64,000 bases of DNA. It comes from Pseudoalteromonas sp. GCY. Lineage in GTDB: Bacteria; Pseudomonadota; Gammaproteobacteria; Enterobacterales; Alteromonadaceae. The position numbers and the translations under genes were made by a program. Shown here in pieces: positions 29,512-39,557 of this stretch; positions within the stretch are counted from its first letter, which is position 1; each line of letters opens with the position of its first letter. The notes under the pieces are model-generated. The model was not told where the DNA came from. It searched no databases and was given only the letters and a program-made list of their open reading frames with translations. The stretch covers positions 1,999,501 to 2,063,500 of the forward strand of contig NZ_CP068023.1 of NCBI RefSeq assembly GCF_016695175.1, in the 5' to 3' direction.

Positions 29512-29997
29512 ATGGCAATTCCAGCGTATATGTGGTTAAAGGACGACCAAGGTAACGACGTTAAAGGTTCAGTAACTGTAGCTGAGCGTGAAGGTTCAAT
29601 TGAGATTTTGCATTTCGATCACGAATTGCGTATCCCAACTGATAACGACACGGGCGAGCTAACAGGTACTCGTAAGCACGAGCCTTTTGTTATCACAAAA
29701 GCTGTGGATGCTGCTACTCCGTACATGTACAAAGCGTGTTCAAACGGTCAAACATTAAAGCAACTTGAGCTTAAATGGTACCGTATTGATGACACTGGTA
29801 CTGAGCGTGAGTACTTCCGCCATACGCTTGAAGACGTGAAAATCACTTCAATCACGCCAACAATGCACAACGTTAAAGATTTGGATAAAGAGCGTTATCC
29901 TCACCTTGAAACAGTGCACATGCGTTACAAGCGCATCACTTGGACGTACCTAGACGGTAACATTGAGTTCTCTGACTCATGGACTGAAGGTCGTTAA
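29512..29997 (+). CDS. hcp: T6SS tube protein Hcp (TssD)
   Basis: A 161-residue Hcp with the family start AIPAYMWLKDDQGNDVKGS, the HEPFVITKAVD segment and the EYFRHTLEDVKITSI strand pair. Hexameric rings stack into the expelled tube. The ribosome-binding site AAAAGGAG is strong, codon use is highly biased, and the gene has its own leader hairpins and terminator, all consistent with much higher expression than its neighbours. Confidence 0.96.
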   Translation: MAIPAYMWLKDDQGNDVKGSVTVAEREGSIEILHFDHELRIPTDNDTGELTGTRKHEPFVITKAVDAATPYMYKACSNGQTLKQLELKWYRIDDTGTEREYFRHTLEDVKITSITPTMHNVKDLDKERYPHLETVHMRYKRITWTYLDGNIEFSDSWTEGR

Positions 29998-30008
29998 TTT
30001 CGAGTGTT

Positions 30009-30030
30009 GGAGGCCTGCTGGCCTCCTTTT
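30009..30030 (+). terminator. hcp terminator
   Basis: A seven-base GC-rich stem GGAGGCC/GGCCTCC with loop TGCT is followed by TTTT, twelve bases after the hcp stop. It would make hcp a largely separate transcript. Confidence 0.88.
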
Positions 30031-30075
30031 CAAGCTTAAACTAGTTCGCGCAATGAATAGAGAGCGTATTTTTCT

Positions 30076-30477
30076 ATGGCCTTATTTGATTTGCTAGCTC
30101 AACCATCACGTCAAGCCTATAGCGATAACAATTTATCGCATCTAAGCGACAGCGTATGTAAACACCTAACGCAACTATTGAATGCGCGTAGGGGAGTGCT
30201 TGAGCACTTAGGTGATTATGGTTTACCGGATGTGGAAGATCTATATGAAGGGCTACCTTATTCGCAGCAAACACTTGCCAATGAAGTAAAAAGAACCATA
30301 GAAAAGTACGAACCAAGAATCACTAACCTCATCGTTCGACCCATCGACATAAAAGAGGAAAACTGTGTGATTCGATTTGAGATAAGAGCGCAATTAAAAA
30401 CCGGCGAGATAATCAGATTGAATACTAAGTTTGCGTCAGGTGGTAAAGCAAACGTCAATGCAGGAGGAGCAGATTAA
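30076..30477 (+). CDS. tssE: T6SS baseplate protein TssE
   Basis: A 133-residue gp25-like baseplate protein. The LLNARRGVLEHLGDYGLPDV and RFEIRAQL segments are typical. It nucleates the sheath at the baseplate. The stop overlaps the tssF start by one base. Confidence 0.94.
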   Translation: MALFDLLAQPSRQAYSDNNLSHLSDSVCKHLTQLLNARRGVLEHLGDYGLPDVEDLYEGLPYSQQTLANEVKRTIEKYEPRITNLIVRPIDIKEENCVIRFEIRAQLKTGEIIRLNTKFASGGKANVNAGGAD

Positions 30478-32201
30478 TGGATATGCAGCAATATTTTGAT
30501 GCGCAAATGAGGCTGTTAACACAAGCAGGTAAACAATTTGCTCAGCAGTATCCTGAACATGCCGGCTTTTTAAATATTGACGCTTTAAAGGATAGAGATC
30601 CTCATGTTGAGCGCTTGCTCGAAGGAGTCGCTTACTTAACGGCATTTACGCAAAAGCGATTGGATGAGACGCTACCCGAAGTGTCTGAGCAGGTACTCAG
30701 ACAGATTTGCCCAATATTATTAAATTATTATCCGTCTACGACGGTGCTAGAGTTTGCGCCAAAACTCACCATGCAAGGACTGGTGAGTGTGCCAAAAGGC
30801 GCGAAAATCTCTTCCCATAAAAGTGATAACGCCCCTGTGGCTTGTCACTTTACTACCACCGCAGAAACGAAAGTGCTGCCGTTTGAGATCTACTCTGTGG
30901 ACTATCATGAGATCCACACTGGTGCGACGTTAAACTTACACCTTAAGCGGTTAGGCCAAGGCAGTTTAGATGATTACGATCTCTCTAAATTGCGGGTGTA
31001 TTTGCGTGGAGACACGCCGCTTTGCGCCAGTCTTTATCAAATGATGAAGAATCCAAACGCAGCGATAGAGGTTGAGACTGGAAAGCTTGGCAGTACGACG
31101 CAATATACCTTGAACAAGTCAAAAATTGATGCGGCTTTTCATAAAGACAGCACCGGAATGTTGCCGAATAGCGAACAGAGTCATCCCGCTTATGCGTTGT
31201 TGCTTGATTACTTTAACTCTCGTGAAAAGTTCTATTTTGTTGAACTAACGGGACTGGATACACTAAATATTGATCCAGACACTAATACCATCAGCATCAA
31301 AATAGCCAGTGATATTAAATTACCGCCCGGTAACAAAGTAAATGCGGATAATATCCTGCTTAATTGTGTACCTGCGGTAAATATCTACCCGGTAGATGCC
31401 GAGCCTATCCGAGTCAGCGAAAACCAAACCGAATACCAACTACATCCAGTGCAAAATAAGCTTGGAGAGAGTTTTTGTTATAGCGTTAAATCGGTACAAG
31501 GCGCAAGCAGTAGTACAGGAGAAGCCATCGACTTTGTTTCTCGGTATAGCACGGTTTATGAAGATAACGCCCATTTGTATTCACTGATAAGTCGCGATAT
31601 TGGCGGGGTGTCGCCACAGACGTACATTCAGCTTTCAATGCAAGAAGTGGGTGATATTACTACTTTATCGACCGATCTGTTGGCACATAACGCGGCGTGG
31701 CCAAGGCAAACACTGCAAGAGGGTGATATCAATGCACAAAGCGCTGATGTGCCGTCGGTACTTAGCGTTAAAAATGTCGTAAGACCGAGCAAGTTACTTA
31801 ATTCTCCTGATCAGGCTTTACATTGGCAGCTCATTAGCTTGTTGAATATGCGTTTTTCTCAGCTTGCGGAGCCAACCCAGCTGAAAAAGCTATTGGCGCT
31901 GTTTGATTGGTCGGAGCGCTCTGAAAATCGAAACCGTATTGAGAGTATTCAAGGCGCTGAATCTAAACCTATCTCATTGCTACAAAAGGGCGTGTTCGTT
32001 AAAGGGATAGAGATCCACTTAACCCTAAATGAAAAGAGCTTTGTTTGCACAGCCGATGCGTATCATTTTTGTGATGTGTTGCATCAGTTCTTTAAATTAT
32101 ATGCGCCAATTAACGAATGTTTAAAAACCAGAGTGACGCTGCTGCCAAGTTACCATGAGTGGGAATGGGACGTGACGGCAGGCGACAGTTATCAGGTGTA
32201 A
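30477..32201 (+). CDS. tssF: T6SS baseplate protein TssF
   Basis: A 574-residue VasA/ImpG protein with the characteristic N-terminus (FDAQMRLLTQAGKQFAQQYP) and FTQKRLDETLPEVSEQVL. It forms the baseplate wedge with TssG and TssE and binds TssK. It is coupled to tssE by a TAATG overlap and abuts tssG. Confidence 0.95.
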   Translation: MDMQQYFDAQMRLLTQAGKQFAQQYPEHAGFLNIDALKDRDPHVERLLEGVAYLTAFTQKRLDETLPEVSEQVLRQICPILLNYYPSTTVLEFAPKLTMQGLVSVPKGAKISSHKSDNAPVACHFTTTAETKVLPFEIYSVDYHEIHTGATLNLHLKRLGQGSLDDYDLSKLRVYLRGDTPLCASLYQMMKNPNAAIEVETGKLGSTTQYTLNKSKIDAAFHKDSTGMLPNSEQSHPAYALLLDYFNSREKFYFVELTGLDTLNIDPDTNTISIKIASDIKLPPGNKVNADNILLNCVPAVNIYPVDAEPIRVSENQTEYQLHPVQNKLGESFCYSVKSVQGASSSTGEAIDFVSRYSTVYEDNAHLYSLISRDIGGVSPQTYIQLSMQEVGDITTLSTDLLAHNAAWPRQTLQEGDINAQSADVPSVLSVKNVVRPSKLLNSPDQALHWQLISLLNMRFSQLAEPTQLKKLLALFDWSERSENRNRIESIQGAESKPISLLQKGVFVKGIEIHLTLNEKSFVCTADAYHFCDVLHQFFKLYAPINECLKTRVTLLPSYHEWEWDVTAGDSYQV

Positions 32202-33167
32202 ATGATGGAGCAGCAAAACCAACCCATTTGGGCAAAACTGCCAGAGCCGATAGCTAATTTGATGGCCACACCTTGGCGCTTTAGCTTGTACAAGGCGCTA
32301 ACGCTTATTGAACAGCACTGGGCGAGCAATAACGAGTTACAAAGTGGCCACAGTCATCGCGTTGAAATTGCACCGTATAAAGAACTTGGGTTTCCAGCGT
32401 CAGACGTTAGACGCTGCGAATTACAAGTAAGGCAACGAGGTAAACTAAGGCTTGAAACGTCATTTCTCGGTTTATATGGCGTTGACGCTGCGATGCCGCA
32501 CTACTTATTAGAGCAAGCCGCAGGAGATGAAGAGATAGGTGCAAGAACACGCGCATTTTTAGATCTCTTTAATCATGTATTGTATTGCCAGCTATTTCAA
32601 AGTTGGAAGAAGTCTCAGATTAATCTCGCTGGCATTGGTGCGCAGCAATTTGATCAGATAGTTGCTGCGGTATTTGAAAATAACCAGTCGGATAAGAGCA
32701 AACTAAATCTTATTAGTGCCAAACAAACCAGTGCAGCAGGGCTTGAGCAAGTATTAAAGCAAGCGCTACAAGACGAAAGCTTAACGCTAAAAGACAATAT
32801 CGTTGAGTGGGAAGATATTACCGAAGCGGGCAAGTTAGGCTCAAAACAAAGCGGCTTTTCATTGGGTGGTAATGGCGTATTGGGTAAACGCGTACTGGTC
32901 ACCGGCAATCGTATTTGCATTGAGCTTGGTCCAATGGACGAGGCTGAGGCGCAGCTATATGAGCCAGGTGGTGTAAAGGCGAAACGTTTATCACAATTAT
33001 TAAATTGGCACACCTCAACCAAAATGAATTGGCAACTGTTAGTGCAGATCAATCGCCAAGCGCGCGAGGGAACTCGGTTAGGGGCTGGCAAGCTTGGGAT
33101 AAGTTGTGCGATAGGTAAAGTGAACGCACGCGTAGAGAAGAAAATATATTCACAATCACAGTTTTAA
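32202..33167 (+). CDS. tssG: T6SS baseplate protein TssG
   Basis: A 321-residue VasB/ImpH protein. Recognisable parts are the FSLYKALTLIEQHW start, the LETSFLGLYGVDAAMPHYL segment and FLDLFNHVLYCQLFQSWKK. It starts directly after the tssF stop. It completes the E-F-G baseplate set. Confidence 0.95.
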   Translation: MMEQQNQPIWAKLPEPIANLMATPWRFSLYKALTLIEQHWASNNELQSGHSHRVEIAPYKELGFPASDVRRCELQVRQRGKLRLETSFLGLYGVDAAMPHYLLEQAAGDEEIGARTRAFLDLFNHVLYCQLFQSWKKSQINLAGIGAQQFDQIVAAVFENNQSDKSKLNLISAKQTSAAGLEQVLKQALQDESLTLKDNIVEWEDITEAGKLGSKQSGFSLGGNGVLGKRVLVTGNRICIELGPMDEAEAQLYEPGGVKAKRLSQLLNWHTSTKMNWQLLVQINRQAREGTRLGAGKLGISCAIGKVNARVEKKIYSQSQF

Positions 33168-33195
33168 TGCGAACGGGAATAGCAAGGATTAAAAG

Positions 33196-35883
33196 ATGGA
33201 CGCAACAGGCATAAAGAATCTCATAGACAAACTCAATCATCACAGCGCGACAGCGTTAGAAGCTGCGGCTGGATTCGCAGCGAGTCGAAAGCATTTTGAA
33301 GTGCTACCAGAGCATTACCTATTAAAGTTAATGGAAGAGCACAATGACGGCGATGTTGCGAAGATTTTACCTTTCTTCGAAGTTGATCAAGACGCATTGT
33401 GGAATAGTGCGCTCGAATTTATCAATCAACAAGATGCTGGTAACCCGAGCAAGCCGGTTTTCTCCCGTCGCCTCTATGAGTGGTTAGAAAAAGCGTGGCT
33501 CAGTGCAAACATGCGCCATCAAAATGATTGGATCACAGGAGCTGCGCTGATTGACTCGTTCAAAGACATGGCGATATACAGCCCTGCATTTGGACTGGCG
33601 CGCGAGTTCGACAAGATTGATACGCACTTCTTAAAGCAGAATTTAAATAAGATCTGTAAAGGCTCGACGGAGCGTCAAGTATTTAGTAAGCCAAATGCTG
33701 ATAACACGGTGTCGAATAGCCGTTCACAAGGTGAAAGCGCGCTAGAAGCATTTTGTGAAGACCTCACTGAAAAAGCACGTTCTGGTGCAATTGACCCAGT
33801 CCTTGGGCGCAACGAGGAGATCCGTCTCGCAATTGATGTGTTGTGTCGTCGCCGTAAAAATAATCCAATTTTTGTCGGTGAACCCGGTGTTGGTAAAACG
33901 GCAGTGGTAGAAGGGCTTGCTCAGCGCGTTGTTGAAGGGCAAGTTCCGCCAGAACTTAAAGAAGTTAAGATCTGCGTACTGGATATGGGTCTGCTACAAG
34001 CCGGAGCAGGTGTAAAAGGTGAATTTGAGCGTCGTCTTAAACAAGTCATTGATGAAGTAAAGAGCTCAGCTACGCCCGTTATCTTATTTATTGACGAAGC
34101 GCATACCTTGATTGGTGCTGGTGGCGACGCTGGCATGGGAGATGCCGCAAACCTACTAAAACCTGCGCTTGCACGTGGAGAAGTAAGAACACTTGCTGCA
34201 ACGACATGGAGCGAATATAAAAAATATTTTGAGCGCGATGCTGCGCTTGAACGCCGCTTTCAATTAATAAAAGTCGATGAACCAACCGAGCAAGCTGCAA
34301 AGCTCATGCTCACGGGGCTGAAAGATAAATACGAAAAGCACCACCAAATTCAAATCACAGACAGTGCAATTGAAGCCGCGGTTACTTTGTCTGCTCGATA
34401 TATCACAGGTAGACAATTACCTGACAAAGCCATTGATGTACTAGATACCGCAGCTGCTATGGTCAGAATGGGACCGGCAACGTCGCCTGTGGTGATTGAT
34501 AAAGCCAAAGAGCAGATCCGTTACTATCAAAGCAGAATTGAACGCTTGGCAATCGAATCAAAGCTTGGGATTGCAGATCAAACCTGTATTCAAAGTCTCA
34601 CCGATGCGCTTACACAAGCCCAAGAGCAGCTTGCTGAGCTTGAACAAAGTCGTGAGCTGCAAATTGATACTTATAATGCCTTACACGGTGCGAGCGACGA
34701 AGAGAAACCTGCGATTAGACAAGCGCTCGCTGCGTTAAATCAAGATGACAATGCGATTTTCTCCGAAGTGACCAGCGATACGGTAGCGCAAGTGATTGCA
34801 AGTTGGACTGGGATCCCTGTAGGTAACATGGTGAAAGACGAGCTGGAGAACTTACTTCAGCTTGAGCAATCACTGGCACAAAGTGTTGTGGGGCAAAATG
34901 CAGGGTTGACTGCGATAGCACAAACCTTACGGGTAGCAAAAGCGGGTGTATCGGCCTCATCTGGCCCACTAGGCGTATTCTTATTAGCTGGTCCTTCAGG
35001 GGTTGGTAAAACCGAAACTGCAAAACACATAGCTGAACTACTATTTGGTGGCGAGAAGTTCTTAACCACGATAAACATGAGTGAATATCAAGAAGCGCAC
35101 ACGGTATCACAACTCAAAGGCTCACCACCGGGCTATGTGGGTTATGGTGAAGGTGGGGTGTTAACCGAAGCTGTGCGCCAACGTCCATATTCTGTGGTGT
35201 TACTTGACGAAGTGGAAAAAGCCCACGCAGATGTCATGAATATGTTCTACCAAGTGTTTGAAATGGGCGTAATGCGTGATGGTGAAGGGCGTGAAATCGA
35301 TTTTAGAAACACGGTTATCATCATGACTTCTAATTTAGGGGCTGAGCAAATCATCAATGCTTGTACACCAGAAACCGAGCAGCAGGCCATGCAGCAAATG
35401 GTGGATGGGATCATTCAGCAAGGTGTAACTGAAGACGAAGAAGCACAAGACAGCAACGAAGAAGAAACACCGTTTGAGAGACCGAGCTTTCAGCAGCTAG
35501 TCAGCTTAATTAAGCCAAACTTGCTCGCGCATTTTGCACCTGCGCTTTTAGCGCGTATGCAGGTTGTGCCTTTCTTCCCGCTTGATACTGATGTGTTAAA
35601 ACATATCGTGGCACTAAAGCTTGAGAAGGTCGCGGCGCGACTTCGTGACAATCACGCTATACAACTGCGCGTAGATCAAACGGCGCTAGATTATCTAGCC
35701 GATAAATGCGCTATGTCTGATAGCGGCGCACGATTGGTTAACGCAACAATTGAACAACAAATTTTACCTGGGATCGCTCGCTCAATTTTGGGCTTTATGA
35801 GCGAAGAAGATATGCCAGATCTGCTGACGCTGACACTGGATGAAAATGGTGAAATTGAAGCCGTATTCGCCGACTTAAGTTAA
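33196..35883 (+). CDS. clpV: T6SS sheath-disassembly ATPase ClpV (TssH)
   Basis: An 895-residue AAA+ protein of the ClpB/HSP100 type. An N-terminal double-helical repeat domain (about 1-160) is followed by two ATPase modules with Walker A GEPGVGKT at 228-235 and GPSGVGKT at 599-606 and a short coiled middle domain around 450-510. It unfolds contracted TssBC for reuse. Walker B IDEAHTL and LLDEVEKAH are intact. Confidence 0.96.
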   Translation: MDATGIKNLIDKLNHHSATALEAAAGFAASRKHFEVLPEHYLLKLMEEHNDGDVAKILPFFEVDQDALWNSALEFINQQDAGNPSKPVFSRRLYEWLEKAWLSANMRHQNDWITGAALIDSFKDMAIYSPAFGLAREFDKIDTHFLKQNLNKICKGSTERQVFSKPNADNTVSNSRSQGESALEAFCEDLTEKARSGAIDPVLGRNEEIRLAIDVLCRRRKNNPIFVGEPGVGKTAVVEGLAQRVVEGQVPPELKEVKICVLDMGLLQAGAGVKGEFERRLKQVIDEVKSSATPVILFIDEAHTLIGAGGDAGMGDAANLLKPALARGEVRTLAATTWSEYKKYFERDAALERRFQLIKVDEPTEQAAKLMLTGLKDKYEKHHQIQITDSAIEAAVTLSARYITGRQLPDKAIDVLDTAAAMVRMGPATSPVVIDKAKEQIRYYQSRIERLAIESKLGIADQTCIQSLTDALTQAQEQLAELEQSRELQIDTYNALHGASDEEKPAIRQALAALNQDDNAIFSEVTSDTVAQVIASWTGIPVGNMVKDELENLLQLEQSLAQSVVGQNAGLTAIAQTLRVAKAGVSASSGPLGVFLLAGPSGVGKTETAKHIAELLFGGEKFLTTINMSEYQEAHTVSQLKGSPPGYVGYGEGGVLTEAVRQRPYSVVLLDEVEKAHADVMNMFYQVFEMGVMRDGEGREIDFRNTVIIMTSNLGAEQIINACTPETEQQAMQQMVDGIIQQGVTEDEEAQDSNEEETPFERPSFQQLVSLIKPNLLAHFAPALLARMQVVPFFPLDTDVLKHIVALKLEKVAARLRDNHAIQLRVDQTALDYLADKCAMSDSGARLVNATIEQQILPGIARSILGFMSEEDMPDLLTLTLDENGEIEAVFADLS

Positions 35884-35909
35884 CGGTAGATACGAGTAAG
35901 GAGACAAAA

Positions 35910-37949
35910 ATGGAAATGTTCGCATCACTTGCCGATAAACTGCCTAAGGCAAACGAGAGTCACTTTGCAATCGAAATTGCGGGGTTGTCTGGGAGTTTAT
36001 TTAAAGTATTGAGTTTTGAATCACAGAATGACAGCTTATGCAGTGACTATCGCTTCGATATTGAGGTGTTAAGTGAGGAACTAATTGAGCCTGATCTGGT
36101 GATTGGTAAAGATGTTACATTTTCCATTACGTGGGCAATGTCTGACAGAACGGTTTCGGGAATTATTACCGAATATGTCTGCCATGGTCGCAGTCATCAA
36201 GGCTACGTGTATACCTTATCCTTTCAATCACTTTTGGTGTTGCTCAAGCATCAACGATCTAATCGCGTTTTTACCGACATGTCTGCGGATGCCATCGTTA
36301 AAAGTGTGTTAGATAAGGCAGGGTTCCCGTCAGGAAAATTGCAACTAAAGGCATCATCACCTTCCCTTGCCATGACAGTGCAATACGACGAAAGTGACTT
36401 TGACTTTGTGACGCGTCTAATGCGCCGCTACGGTTTTGTTTACGGCAGCACAGAGTCAACCGGTAGCCAAGCCAACCTGTCGGTGTTTGGCAGCAGCAGT
36501 GATTTTTCGTCAGAGATGGAAGAGATCACTTTGCCTTATGCGTCACCCACCGGACAGGTTAGACCGAGCGAGTCTGTCTTTGCCTTTTCTAAAAAAGCGA
36601 GCCTACTAAATAGCGGCTTTAGGCTGTATGACGAAGACTATGAAAAAGGCTGCGCACTGTCTGTAAATAGTAATAATCAAACAGAGGTTGGCGGCTTTGG
36701 TGAAGACAGTATATTCGCTGAAAACTTCATGACTGAAGGAGATGGCGACGCACTTACCAAAGTACACCAGCAAAGCATTGATTGTCAGCGAAATCTTTTT
36801 GTAATCGATACTGACTGTCGAGCGCTTCGCCCTGGCGTAGCTTTAACCATAACCGATCACCTTAATTATAGTGGTCGTTACTTAGTGGTGTCCGTTGCCC
36901 ACAAAGGCTGCCAAGGCGGTAGTGTTGAATACGGTTCCAAGGTAAAAGGCTTAACCTATAAAAACCAAGCGACGATTATCCCAATTGATGTGCAGTTTAA
37001 AGCGCCTGTTATTAAGCGCAAAAAGGTTTTTGCATCGTTTAACGCCACGATTGAGCAAGAAGTGGATGACAAAGGGCGCTATAAAGTCAAGCTTCCATTT
37101 AACCAAGATGGTGAAGGAGAAGAGAGTAAACCGACTCGACTTATGCAGCACTATGGTGGGCCTGGCGGGCACGGTATGCACTTTCCTTTAAACAAAGGAA
37201 CCGAGGTTATGGTGGCGGGCGAAAATGGTGACTTAGACAGACCAGTTATTCTCGGTGCGCTATTTAACGATGAAGCACTAAGTCCGGTGACTGCAGAGAA
37301 TGCCACCGAAAATAAATTGGTGACAAAGGCAGAAAACACTTTGTTGATGGATGACAAACAAGGCGAAGAGAAAATCCAACTGTTCACCAAAGCGCAAGAA
37401 AATATGCTCGAATTTAATGCCACAGAAGGCAGTGAATTTATCAAGCTTGAAACCAAAAAAGGTTACATCGATATTAAATCGAAAGAAGCGATGACGCTGC
37501 AATCACAAGCGAATATTGTGGCACAAGCCGACAAAGAAATAAGCATTCGCGCAGAAGATGCTGTATATATCCAAAGTATTGAGTCCAATATTGAGATCAA
37601 TGCCAAAGAGGCTATTCAACTCACCGCAGACACCGACATTAAAATCCAGTCTGCTGACAGCAATATTCAATTTGAAGCACAACAATCTATCAATCTTGAG
37701 GCCGCGCAAGACATCAGTTACTTCAGCGTTGATGGTAATGTTGAGCTTGCGGCGCAAAATGGTAACTTCACCATCAATGCCGATAGAAACATTTCTATCG
37801 TTGGCCAAGGTAGTGGCTCAATTCAGCTTTCTCAAGGCGGCGGCAAAATAGAAATTGATGCGGCAGGTAATATTACCATTGATGCGAACAACTTGAACTT
37901 AAGCGCCAGCAACATTTCAGTGTCTGGCTCAGCAATTAGCCATAACTAA
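35910..37949 (+). CDS. vgrG: T6SS spike protein VgrG (TssI)
   Basis: A 679-residue VgrG. The N-terminal gp27-like part (to about 380) includes ESDFDFVTRLMRRYGFVYG. The gp5-like OB-fold holds GRYKVKLPF and GGPGGHGMHFPL. The C-terminal beta-helix is built of short repeated strands rich in the pattern I-x-I-x-A (about 520-679). There is no effector domain beyond the needle, so cargo must attach non-covalently, presumably through the DUF4150 PAAR-like proteins encoded downstream. AAGGAG precedes the ATG. Confidence 0.96.
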   Translation: MEMFASLADKLPKANESHFAIEIAGLSGSLFKVLSFESQNDSLCSDYRFDIEVLSEELIEPDLVIGKDVTFSITWAMSDRTVSGIITEYVCHGRSHQGYVYTLSFQSLLVLLKHQRSNRVFTDMSADAIVKSVLDKAGFPSGKLQLKASSPSLAMTVQYDESDFDFVTRLMRRYGFVYGSTESTGSQANLSVFGSSSDFSSEMEEITLPYASPTGQVRPSESVFAFSKKASLLNSGFRLYDEDYEKGCALSVNSNNQTEVGGFGEDSIFAENFMTEGDGDALTKVHQQSIDCQRNLFVIDTDCRALRPGVALTITDHLNYSGRYLVVSVAHKGCQGGSVEYGSKVKGLTYKNQATIIPIDVQFKAPVIKRKKVFASFNATIEQEVDDKGRYKVKLPFNQDGEGEESKPTRLMQHYGGPGGHGMHFPLNKGTEVMVAGENGDLDRPVILGALFNDEALSPVTAENATENKLVTKAENTLLMDDKQGEEKIQLFTKAQENMLEFNATEGSEFIKLETKKGYIDIKSKEAMTLQSQANIVAQADKEISIRAEDAVYIQSIESNIEINAKEAIQLTADTDIKIQSADSNIQFEAQQSINLEAAQDISYFSVDGNVELAAQNGNFTINADRNISIVGQGSGSIQLSQGGGKIEIDAAGNITIDANNLNLSASNISVSGSAISHN

Positions 37950-37965
37950 GCAGGGAGCAAAGTCT

Positions 37966-38388
37966 ATGAAAACCAATGTCGTACAATTTCCACCATCGTT
38001 GAGTAACATCGTATGGCGTGTATCTGCCATTGATAAATTAGGCAAAGTGTTACGAGTGAAGTGTGACGAATCTAATGTAGAAATGAAGGTTAAAGGTCAA
38101 TTAGACAGTGTGACACGCGTAAGTATTGACGATGAAGTGTTGCTACATAGCGTGGCAATGCCTATCGTTATTGGTCGCTTAGCTGCACCGCAAGACTTTC
38201 CGGCCGCGTCGGTGACAAATAACAACGGCACTGTGGTGTTAAATGGCGAGCAAAAAGTCTGTGTCAAAACCAAAAATGGCAGCATTGCAATTAACGGCAA
38301 TGGTGAGATACAGCTTGAAGGTAAACTGCTAAACGCCGATATTGAGCAAGATCTCAGCCTCCAAGGCTGGCCAATTCGATTAAATTAA
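37966..38388 (+). CDS. VgrG-adjacent small protein (possibly DUF6484-like)
   Basis: A 140-residue beta-rich protein. A first half with a small barrel-like pattern (VLLHSVAMPIVIGRL) is followed by a needle-like repeat (NGTVVLNGEQKVCVKTKNGSIAINGNGEIQLEG) reminiscent of the VgrG beta-helix. I think it belongs to the DUF6484-type proteins found next to vgrG in T6SS loci, but this is from memory. It starts 16 bases after vgrG and is part of the cargo-loading module. Confidence 0.7.
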   Translation: MKTNVVQFPPSLSNIVWRVSAIDKLGKVLRVKCDESNVEMKVKGQLDSVTRVSIDDEVLLHSVAMPIVIGRLAAPQDFPAASVTNNNGTVVLNGEQKVCVKTKNGSIAINGNGEIQLEGKLLNADIEQDLSLQGWPIRLN

Positions 38389-38405
38389 GCTGATACGGTG
38401 TGACT

Positions 38406-39557
38406 ATGTTTTTAGCTGCAACCAAATTGGCCGTTCACCGTCAACAACTCAAGTCGCTTTGGCGTCATTATCAAAAGTTTAATGCACGCCAAGTAGTTGA
38501 AATTGGGCGTTTGCATGCCCTTGAAAAACAACTATTAAATCATGTGTATACCTTAGCTGCGACGGACGAAGAACACTGGATAAACCACTCACAACTAGAT
38601 TGTATCGCGCATGGGTCGATTGATGATGTATTTACGTTAACTCAAGAGATTGACTCACCTCAGCTGTTGTTACTCATTAACCATCTCTTTGGGACAAGAG
38701 CACTTGAAGATCAAGCTAGTGTAATCATCACGGCGATTAACAGCGAGCCTGCGCTTGCAGAGCTACTCATTCATAACTTGTCAGCATGGCGCATTGATTT
38801 TGGTGATGCACTCAGGCAGCGAATTTTATCAACAGATGAAAATTGGCCTACGAGCCTTATCTATTTAGCATTTAGTACGGCTAACTTGTCGCGCCACCAA
38901 CTCATGGCCGCACTTGATCATAGCAACCCTGAAATAGCCTACACGGCATTGGTAAATATGTGGTTGTGTAATACAGAGCAACTTTCAGAGCACTTAGTAA
39001 AGCGGTTTGCGATGACCGATGATGCCGCGCTAAAAGCAAAATTATTGCAGCTGGCAGGTTTACTCGATGAGCCCAAATGGGATGAACCATGCTTACTTTA
39101 TTGCCAGCATAACCCAAGCTACATTGCAGAAGTATTTCCGTACTTTTCTCATATCCGCTCATTACAAAATCTAGTTAAGTTACTCGAAGTCCCCAGTACC
39201 GCTCGTCCGGCTTACGAGGCATGGAAACAAATCACCGATCGCGACTTGCCTGAAGAATTCGCAATAAGAGATGCACAAACTGGCGTTAAATCTCAAAAAT
39301 CGCAAAAATTACCCAGTTTTAAGCAAGCAGAATACGAACGCCAAGCCCTAATAACAGCAAATACCCAACATCAACTCGCAGGGCGTAAAGTCTCTGAGCC
39401 AACGGCTTGGTTACAACAGGGATTGGCTGGCCTTGCTATACAGCGCAAGCTTTCCAAGATTTCCTCTCATGCACTTGGCGCTGCGCTTTTTTACATGCCG
39501 ATGGCTTATCTTCAGTGGCAATCAGTGAAACAGGAGTTGAACCATGCTAGTGAATGA
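38406..39557 (+). CDS. T6SS-associated HEAT-repeat-like protein (TIGR02270-like)
   Basis: A 383-residue, mainly helical cytosolic protein with repeats such as SWLIYLAFSTANLS-type helices and a C-terminal YEAWKQITDRDLPEEF motif. These resemble the TIGR02270 proteins encoded with DUF2169 and DUF4150 genes in T6SS loci. The start is the ATG at 38406; an in-frame GTG at 38400 is an alternative. The 3' end overlaps the DUF2169 gene by 14 bases, tying it to effector loading. Its biochemical role is unknown. Confidence 0.7.
   Translation: MFLAATKLAVHRQQLKSLWRHYQKFNARQVVEIGRLHALEKQLLNHVYTLAATDEEHWINHSQLDCIAHGSIDDVFTLTQEIDSPQLLLLINHLFGTRALEDQASVIITAINSEPALAELLIHNLSAWRIDFGDALRQRILSTDENWPTSLIYLAFSTANLSRHQLMAALDHSNPEIAYTALVNMWLCNTEQLSEHLVKRFAMTDDAALKAKLLQLAGLLDEPKWDEPCLLYCQHNPSYIAEVFPYFSHIRSLQNLVKLLEVPSTARPAYEAWKQITDRDLPEEFAIRDAQTGVKSQKSQKLPSFKQAEYERQALITANTQHQLAGRKVSEPTAWLQQGLAGLAIQRKLSKISSHALGAALFYMPMAYLQWQSVKQELNHASE

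Noticed and set aside
34715..35110. 131-codon minus-strand frame within clpV
   Set aside because: It overlaps the second Walker A region of clpV and shows no family features.
37503..37808. 101-codon minus-strand frame in the vgrG needle region
   Set aside because: It is the mirror of the repetitive beta-helix coding sequence, without start signals.
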